DNA from: Flammula alnicola
Taxonomy: Eukaryota; Basidiomycota; Agaricomycetes; Agaricales; Strophariaceae
DNA: 64,000 nt
NCBI GenBank assembly: GCA_015499995.1
Contig: JADNRV010000009.1
Location: forward strand, 248,001-312,000
Direction of reading: 5' to 3'
Within the stretch, counting starts at the first letter, position 1, and each line of letters begins with the position of its first letter. The notes beneath the pieces were generated by a model, which did no database searches, was not told where the DNA came from, and saw only the letters and a program-made list of their open reading frames with translations. Of the stretch, positions 56,081 to 64,000 are shown one piece after another. Both the position numbers and the translations under genes were made by a program.

Positions 56081-58076
56081 CTAGATTCCATTAAGCCCAA
56101 CCACTACGGCCTGGGAAGGCGAAGACACCTCCCATTGTAGGAGAAGATTCAGCTTCTTCTGAGGCGCAACCGAGCAAACCCATTTCATTTTACCATCCTT
56201 TCCCAGAGACTCAAGGTCCCCTTCGGTTCCGGAGTCGCACCATTGAGCAGTTACCTCATTCTCCACCTTCGCAGGAGACGGGGCCATGATATCCCCAGTC
56301 GCTGAAGCTTCTGGCATTGCCAATTCCGGGGATTTCAAAGCCACAGATAGTATTTGAGCATCCGCAGACACAGGTACTTGATCGATAATCACGAGGTCGT
56401 TAACAGTACTTGTCTTTTTGTTGTATACTGTAATACGCTGCGAGAAGACAACGTTGGACGTTTTCGAGTAGAAGCCAGATGTTGAAGCTTTTGAGACACG
56501 GGGATGGTATACGATGCGAATTGATTGGTCCATGCTATGCATCAAGGGGTGGAATCAGCCTGAAAACTTTCAAGAGCAAAAGAGGCGCAGAGGTTTACCC
56601 TAAGGGACAATCGAAGGTCTCGCTCGGACTGACTAAGGGAAAATGTATCGAGGAGATGAAACTTCCGTCGACATAGATATTAGTTTTGCCAGGAATGAGC
56701 TTATTCTGCATCTTTGCCTGTAATAAGTGTAAACGAGTGATGCAGAATATAATGGCATTTCATTTCAATGCGCACTGTTAGACGTGTCCGCGTATCATGC
56801 TTCGGAATGAAGACCCACGACAACTTGCCAAGAGGTTGCAGATCGTGAAGGCATGGGTTTCGCTATCGGATGGCAGTGATAAGTCCAGGAATCAGGAAAG
56901 TTGCGCTGAGGTCTCCTTTCGAAGTGACTTGAGCGAAATTGTGGCCGATTTTAGGGCCATCATCGAAAAGACCAAAGTCCATGTCGTCGTCGCTTTCTTC
57001 AGCCTCGGCTTCTTTCGTCATGGACAAAGCGCTGGTCATCCGTTTTTTCAGGGCGCTCGCAGTTGATTGTACTGGCGGTTGTAGATGATAATTTCCACAT
57101 GTATATACTTGGCAAATCAAGGCCGAATGAAGGAGTTGCCGTCTCTAAAGTCAGAGGGACGTGGTTCCATGTCTATAAGATACAAGAGATTTAGAGATCC
57201 GGTAACTCGCTAAAGTTCGATGAGAGATCCCGCCCCTCGCCAGTGGACTGCATGATGGAAGCCTTGTAAGATATCTGAACAGGCGACTCCTTTGATTGTG
57301 TTGACACCCGCACGTAGGTCGCAGTCCAAGTAGCAAATCCAACGACTGCTCCAGAGGTCAAAATGAGTTCCCTGCGAACTCAGTACTCAGAAAAAAGGAA
57401 AATCACCATAGATAAGCACAATCTCGGATTCGCCCGCCTGGTCCGCATAAAAGCCTATGTTGGCTACTTTTCTAAGATCAGTATTGGGGCGACCTTAAAC
57501 CTGAAGACAGGCCTTCTCCAACGAGATGTCAGCTTGAACGGCGTCGATCTCCTTATCCAATGCCATTAACTTGGCTTCAAATTTAGCAGTTGTGTCCTCG
57601 TAGTGTTTCAAAATGGAGGACAGTTGAGCGGCTTCTATGTGCTCGACATTCATGGTTGCAAGATATTTCTCGAGACTCAGGCACCGCCCGCGAGCGTATT
57701 CCAGCTCTTTCTTTTTTGGTCAGAAGCGAAGTTAGGGTGTCGGATGTAGTCGGAGAGTTGACTGTTGCAGCGTAAACAACAGAGACGTCATGTATCGTTC
57801 CTGCTCCTCGTCCTTCAACGCTGAATCAAAATACATGGCGTCAAAAGCCTGAAAGCATGGAGATGATGGGAATACTGACCGAAGGGTAGCGTTTTCAAGA
57901 ACCATGGGTAGATTCGATATTACAAGCTTGTTCGCGCCTATAGGTGCAGAAAACTTGTACAAGCGAGAAATTTCAGCACGACTGGAGTACAAGCTAAAAT
58001 TGGTGATTTTGCTGTCTCGGGTGGTGTCCAGTTCGACAGTGTGGACACCTGATTCGAATGAAGGGCTATGCCACAA
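56081..58076 (-). pseudogene. DUF4139-domain (mucoidy inhibitor A-like) gene, frame-broken
   Basis: The N-terminal DUF4140 part reads TVELDTTRDSKITNFSLYSSRAEISR and LVISNLPMVLENATLRS. The C-terminal DUF4139 part includes YKASIMQSTGE, KLSWVFIPKHDTRTRLTVRIE, IYVDGSFISSIHFPLVSP and, after an intron with a clean join, GMDQSIRIVYHPRVSKAS up to the stop at 56081. Several frame changes are needed (near 56870 and 56840, and around 57200). The N-terminal start is not resolved; an exon may precede 58076. Family function in fungi is unknown. It could be a decayed gene or a poor consensus. Confidence 0.7.
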
Positions 58077-58439
58077 ATCATGGCGCTGTCTGGAGAGTGG
58101 ATGCTGGTTGGATGCTGGTCGGGATTGTGGAGAAGACCGTTCATGGCTTCGTATAAATAATCAAGCTATAATGCATTGTTTGGGTAAGAGTACTAAGAGG
58201 ATGACGATGGTAGACGTTTGACAAGCGGTGCCGATGGCAGATGTTGCGGAGACGAGTCCAGTTTCCGTTCGACTCACCGCCAGCACTATACACGTGACTT
58301 CCCAGTAGGACACGACGGGGAAGTATTTTAAATTACTATTTTGGCCAGAAAAATGTATGTCCGGGATAAGGAAGTACATTATTGCGCAAAACAGTTTTAT
58401 TTGTCCTTTATAGGAGTTGATGAACGTGTATGACGAAAC
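58077..58439. other. Spacer
   Basis: Upstream end of the DUF4139 gene; nothing else is recognisable. Confidence 0.35.
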
Positions 58440-61365
58440 TTTTAGGCATTATCCTATGCTGCCCCAGGCCCCGAATCATCAACGTTCATTAAATGGTGCG
58501 AAACTCGAACGCTGAGATCTAAACTTTGTCCGCTCCTTCCGCGTCCCTTAATCCTGCGCGGGGAACCGCGCGTGTCGTTGAAAGCGCCTGTATATCTTGC
58601 CAAGGTGCAGCACTTTGTACCCGCGAAATCTCTGCCGCGTTATAAACGTTCACGCTGACTGCTATCGAATTCGTATATTCCGCGGTCCGACGCGCAAGGG
58701 GGTCCGTCCTCGGTTCGTTGCGAGCTTGCTGTAAATACTTAACAGAGAAAGCTAAGAAGAGAGGGGTCTCACTGATTGATCCAGCATAAATTCTGGAATG
58801 ATAGGTCTCTCGAGCTCTGCTCGCAGTGACGACCGTGAATTCAGGTTCTACGAAAGTGAGATGAGTTGAAGGTGGAGGAGAGCTATATCGCAAAGGACTC
58901 ACCATTAACAGTGTATTCCTACATTTAATAAGCCAATCAGGAGGGGGGGACAACGTATCACTTCAGGTTCGGGTACCCACGTATATATTCTCCCCAAGGG
59001 CTGAAAAAGTAGGACGTCAATATAAATCTTTGTGTGAAAAGTCAGGAAGACTAACGAATGCAAAAATGACGTGAAAGTTCGTCCGTTGTAAGGTCGTCTT
59101 CGCTTAATTAGAAAAATTTGTTAATTCATATGTGTGAATGCTTCCCCACAAATGTAATCAGATCCATAATCTATACAGTGAAATGCTTCAATGTGGTTTT
59201 AGCATTTGATTGAAAGGAAGAACTCACACAAAAGAAGGCGCCGAATGCAGCTGTCTCGATGGACGAGCGAATTAAACGAGATATAACGTTGTCGCTTCCT
59301 TAAGGGAGTAAAGTAAGCGGTCAGCAAAATATAAAGGTCAAAGAAACATACTTCTTTGTCCCGTACGACTATGAGACAGATACCACCAGAGAAGAACCCT
59401 ATTTCCATAAAGTTTGAGCCATAAGAACATTTTATAGGCAATTGACACCACAAACATACGTTATACTTCCGTCTGCCACAACAGCAGATACTTGCCACGC
59501 ATCCACAAACGGTATAAGCCGGTGGTACGAAGCGATGCTTTATAGTGGTCGAGTCAGCTAATGAGACCTATCCACCCGCCCTTTAATGTATGACGTACTC
59601 GGGTATCTGGTAAGCGATAATGGAGCAGGTAAACCCAAGCGATGCCTGAGCTAAGGCCAACAGAATAAGACCAAAGAATACTCTTCTCGATTTTGAGAAT
59701 TGTTTGATACGCCAGGAGAGGAAAATCTCGATCGGGCACGAGGTTCTTGCGAGAGGATCAGTGAAGTAATTCTGCCTTTACACAAAGCACAAAACCTACA
59801 GAGTTGTGACTATCGGAGTAGCGGAAAAGGGCCACAAGACCATCGCGAGGAAAGGTGAGTTGTTATATTCGACAATCACATATACCCAGAGCATATAGAT
59901 GAGTGCGCAGGTGTGGAAAGTATCCAGAAGGAAGGTCCAGCCGACCAATAACCTACGCAAAAACCATTAGAGTCGGGAGGCGAAACGACGGGCAATTGTT
60001 GTACTTAATGATACTGGGGTCGTTTGACTTGTTCTCCCAGTAAGAGCTAAACTGTAAAACACAGATGCCATATATAAATGCATTGAAGACCGTGCCGATC
60101 AGCAAAGGGCCAAGGACAAGACTAGGATCATCCAAGTGCTGTTTCATATTGGAGCTGCTGTACAGGTCGTAAGGAAGGCTAAGCCACGCTCGTGAGGGAA
60201 GTGGAATGTGGGAGCAAACAGGGTGCGCACTGAGCGCTGAACTGGGGCTCTTATCATCAAAATTATCCAGCGTGTAGATGTTCTGCATGCTGAATGTGGT
60301 ACCTTTCGATTCCGCCGAACCGTCCATTAGAAAACCTGTCTGGGGCAAGGTGGCATTCCATGCTTCGACAAAATCAATGGGCATCACCGACTAGATCCTC
60401 CTTGCCAGCAGGGCCAAATTTGAAAGAAAAAGATCTCCGGCTGAAAAGAGGCGGAAACATACCAAGATTGGGGGAAAGTCGTATGCTTGCGGTCGGAAAC
60501 CGGCGCGCTTCAAGATCAGATAGACTATTTTTGTTTGTCACGAGGCATAACGCTGTTCAGATTCCGGCCTGTGAAAACTCGAAGTTCGGGTTATCCGGAG
60601 GGAAAAAATAAATCCCAGCAAATTTCGTCGTTTCCTCTTCCAAGTAAACACACGGAGAAGGGCGGAGTTCAGCTGAGACTCCACGCAGCATGACGTTCGG
60701 ACCAAGAGACAACATTTTAAGGATAAATTGAGGCATTGTTAGGGAAAGAAACGTGTGGAGAGCGTGTTTTTTTTTTGACAGTTGTATGTCACAAATGACT
60801 TCTTCTGACTTCATCGATTATCGAACCAAACAAAGGCACGCAATAAGTCTGGCCCATGAACGTATTAAGATGATGCACGACGACTTGACAAGATGAAAGC
60901 CAGCAAGGACCAGTCCTTTTGGAGAAATGAAGCAAACGTGAATTTCCCCAGACCTTCAAGAAATCAGTGGATCATATAACCTACAAAGTACAGAGCGAAA
61001 GCACATATTCTAAGGCAAGGATCACGGTTCAACGTTCATAGTCATTAGGATTCATCGAGCAGATGCAAAGCAGCAAGTACCTTTTTAGTGGAGCATTTCC
61101 CAATATGGAGCGGTAATGTGAACAATCCTCGGACTCAGACATGAAGCCTGAGGCCTGAAGCTTGAAGTTTGAAATAGTGATAAGATAAATCAGCGCGCGA
61201 AGATAAAATAGTCTCACCATCGAAACGAATCTCCCGATCGTTTGTTAAGAGAGGTGCCGGGAGGCTAAACCGTAGAACCTGACCAGAGAGTAAGTCATTG
61301 AATGCCTTGTAAGATTTAAAACCTTACTTAGCAAAGGTCTGAATTGTTCATCGTAGTAGCAGCAT
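58440..61365. repeat. Right arm of outer inverted repeat
   Basis: Inverted copy of 1-2470. It contains the second DUF6534 gene and its upstream region, with about 440 bases (60820-61265) that have no counterpart on the left. Confidence 0.9.
58519..60147 (-). CDS. DUF6534 family multi-pass membrane protein, right copy
   Basis: Counterpart of 783-2393 with the same exon plan on the minus strand: ATG at 60145-60147, exon 1 60005-60147, exon 2 59800-59952, and a last exon ending at 58519. All introns I compared keep GT-AG borders and phase, including donors that differ in sequence. It starts MKQHLDDPSLVLGPLLIGTVFNAFIYG and ends with NLNSRSSLRAELERP and a final exon reading QARNEPRTDPLARRTAEYTN. 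It appears intact, so both copies may be expressed. Confidence 0.85.
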
Positions 61366-62490
61366 GGATCCATGCAACCGGCGTCAAGAAAGAGACTGGA
61401 TGAGCTGTGTAATAGTAAGAGTGAGATTTTCCGGAAAGGGTCTTAATACACCTGCTTCGGCTATCATTTCCTTCCCCTTGCCTCATGGGTGGGGCTCGTG
61501 GCCGCAGGTGTCCGAGGGTGGATTCGGGAAAAGGCGCAGCTGACATCCCCAGGTAATAGCCCTGAAGCATTGAGGGGATGAACCCTGTTGTGCTGGATGG
61601 TGTCGTATGCAGTTATACGGATACATGGAGATCGAAGACGAGTCGACGCACGATGACAGGTATAGTAGGCAAGCGTTGACGTTATCTCGCCATCATCCCG
61701 GTAAACGTCAAAGTTCATGAGCGAAGCACGGGTCTTGTTCCTATCATCATTGAAGGGAAACGACTGATTGACTATAGGAAACGATCAATTCATCAGGGAA
61801 GGTTGAAGCGAAGATGCGTCTGTTAACGATAAAAAAAAACCTGTTGCTGATGTCCCATCGAGGCTTTTCTTCAAAGCAACACGACTTCTAAGAAGATGGT
61901 CAGTTACACGAGAAAATGAAGTCATAATATCGTTTAGAAAGCACGCAGTTTCATTACTTTATCTGAAAAACTCGATCCCTGTCATGGGACAACGTACATA
62001 TCGACTGCACCAACGGCAAGAGCTATGATTTGATGCTGCTTCTATGGTACTCTGGAATAGCTGGGAGCATCCTGTTGACGGGCCTTGACACGGCGGCAGT
62101 TTGCTGGCAGTGAGATGCAGTGCTAGTGGTGAGATCGTCGGGGATGAACGTTAACTTTGATCGAAAGGTGAGCTGATTTGGGTAAAGTGCAAAGCAATAT
62201 GTTGAAGCTTGTTATCTTTTTGGAATGAGTAGCAGCAAGAAGTGATGATGAGTTACTGAAGTTGAAGCAAGGATTGAGAAGGAAGGTTGGTTTGACAGAA
62301 AACTACGCGGAAAACAAGCTGAAAGTCTCCGTACACGTGACAAGCAGTCGAAAGCAGGGGTGGGAACGCGTAAATAATTTCTTCTATCCATCCAACTTCC
62401 ACCAGCTGCAAGGTCTGCCGACATGAAATACGAGTCGTAAGAACTACGATCGGATAGAAGGCCTTTCCCGGAGGAAATTACGCGTGTATC
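61366..62490. other. Unassigned stretch upstream of NTPase gene
   Basis: ORFs of 63-84 codons have no motif. A short GCCTGAAGC/TTGAAG-type tandem tract lies earlier at 61144-61171. The promoter of the gene at 62491 should be at the right end. Confidence 0.35.
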
Positions 62491-64000
62491 ATGGGAACAG
62501 GGCTCACGGATCGCGAGATTCGCAAACTGGGCTCCAAATTCGACATCGAGGTTCCCGAAGAAGCGTCCTACCTGCTGTGGTACATATGGAAGGATACAGA
62601 CCCATGCTACTCCACGCTACAAGCCTGTATAGGCGCATTGATAGGAAACGAAGAGCTTTATCTCGCGCTGAAGGCTGCTCACATCGAAGGAAGATATGAT
62701 GGGATACGACAGTGGAAGAGTACGTGTCGCACACCATTCTATTGCACATGTTCACCCAATCTGCTCTGCAGAACTACCGTTTGAGGACTCGAGTCCGAGA
62801 GATTCTACAATAGAGGCAGAAATTCAAAAGTTTCTCACCGAGGTTCAACCCACGATGAAGAAGCTGGTGGCGGGAGATATAAACCTACCTACGTGGTCTC
62901 CGCCTGCCGACTTTCCGGACGCGGCAATGGTCGAACATCTGACTTCCCTGAGGATACCATGTCTGAAGGGAAAGCCGAATCTTCTACTTCACGACTTGGG
63001 AAGTTTCACGGGCGATATTCTCTTGGAAAGGCGGCTAAAGAATATCTTCATGGCCCATAACCACACGTTCGTTAATGTTCTGAATTCCTCTTCGAGCTTC
63101 CCGGAAAAATTCATGCTAAATTGTCCTTAGATTTCTTGTGAATACATCGGGATCTGGAAAAACAAGACTTCTTCTCGAGGGTTTGTGCGAGAATTGGGGC
63201 TTCTACTTTACCTCCCTTGTCGACTCCAGTCTCCTTGGTTCAAGTGACGTGCAAAATAGTATCCAAACTCATGTTCCCGACTCTCCCAAATTCCGACATA
63301 TTCTTCCTCCGGCAGGGTCTGCTGGATACGAAGCTGCTCTCAAGGCTAATCGTGAGATAGCAAGTCGCGTCTTTCGACAGATATTCCTCGCTCGCTTGAT
63401 CATATTCAATTTATTCGCCCAAACCATGAATCACTACATGAACACAAACGAGGAAGCCGATGAAGATCCTCGTCTGTACAAGACGCGTTGGCTGCTACTC
63501 CAACTTCAACCATCTTTCGGCCATCCCCAATTCTGGGACATCTTCGATGAACTGTCCTCCAAGCTTTCAGGGGCGTCGGATAGTTTCATCAACACTAGGA
63601 CGAAGAATCTATTAACTAACGTTCGCAGTTTGTGTTCTAATATCAAGACCCGGGATTCCTCGACGGCAATTCAAATGTCAACATCCGATACTGTGCAAAC
63701 ACCCTTATTCTGCGTGCTTGACGAAGCGCAGCATGCCGCAACTCAACACAGCTCTTCATTTCGCTCAGATCACAATGGCGCCCACCGCCCGATTCTGCGT
63801 GAGATCGTGAAGGCTTGGGAAAGCCAATCCTTCGGCCAAGGTGTCTTCATGGTAGTTGCCGGTACGGGGATCTCGAAAGACGTCGTCGATCAAGCCATGG
63901 CTTCTGCAATTATGAAGGACTCCAGATATCGTTGGTGTTCCGATACTGGCGCTTTCGATCGAAAAGACGTACAACGACAATACATGCAGAAGTATATTCC
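62491..64000 (+). CDS. Crinkler-type P-loop NTPase, cut by window edge
   Basis: Exon 1 is 62491-62719 (MGTGLTDREIRKLGSKFDIE) and exon 2 starts at 62772. After a further join around 63075-63131, an open frame of 289 codons runs from 63132 past the right edge. That frame begins FLVNTSGSGKTRLLLEGL, a Walker A motif, and later holds PLFCVLDEAQHA, a Walker B-like motif, and VVAGTGIS. This matches the large NTPases found with Crinkler-type effectors and RHS-like proteins of eukaryotes, which are often linked with a C-terminal nuclease or other effector domain. That end is not in the window. I could not find a fully in-phase splice for the join before FLVNT, so one frame break is possible. Confidence 0.7.

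Overview
The window reads as nuclear DNA of a filamentous basidiomycete, most likely a mushroom-forming agaricomycete. Genes are split by many introns of about 50-90 bases with GT-AG borders. The recognisable proteins are typical of that group: a DUF6534 membrane protein with 12 exons, an F-box-like protein, a basidiomycete ABC transporter, a GH5 exo-beta-1,3-glucanase with an N-terminal anchor, a GH105-like hydrolase and a Crinkler-type P-loop NTPase. No bacterial, viral, CRISPR or rRNA feature was seen, and I did not recognise a tRNA by eye.

Layout. An outer inverted repeat (1-2470 and about 58440-61365) carries two intact DUF6534 genes pointing inward. A second inverted repeat (about 2640-8340 and 20700-27080) carries a pair of intact intronless SET-domain proteins, each followed by a broken copy of a C2H2 zinc-finger gene. 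Between and to the right of these arms lie repeated units of one zinc-finger gene family. Group B loci are at 9963-11239, 40722-42240, 44354-45555 and, within chimeras, at about 47.1 and 51.4 kb. Group A loci are at 3.0-3.5, 13.1-13.6, 26.1-26.9, 35.5-36.6, 46.7 and 51.8 kb. Only 40722-42240 and 44354-45555 look fully intact. The others carry internal deletions, single-base shifts or exchanged parts.

Group B genes share an upstream regulatory module. A GATCACCTGACT element lies 201-205 bases before the ATG in three zinc-finger genes. The same module sits 209-213 bases before the ATG of an unrelated three-exon gene for a cysteine-containing protein of 60 residues (19943-20269, with a decayed copy at 37437). 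One regulatory sequence therefore drives two different coding sequences.

Housekeeping-type genes among the repeats are often damaged: COG6 (27972-30285), a NAPE-PLD-like gene (54243-55831), a DUF4139 gene (56081-58076), an ABC transporter fragment (34270-35155), a 5'-truncated SDR fragment (18890-19338) and a GH105 relic (9236-9525). The GH5 glucanase (30814-33409), GH105 gene (48903-50597) and F-box-like gene (16888-18280) look intact. A P-loop NTPase gene begins at 62491 and runs off the right edge. Overall this is a fast-rearranging accessory region in which duplication, inversion and promoter exchange have built and broken a lineage-specific zinc-finger family.
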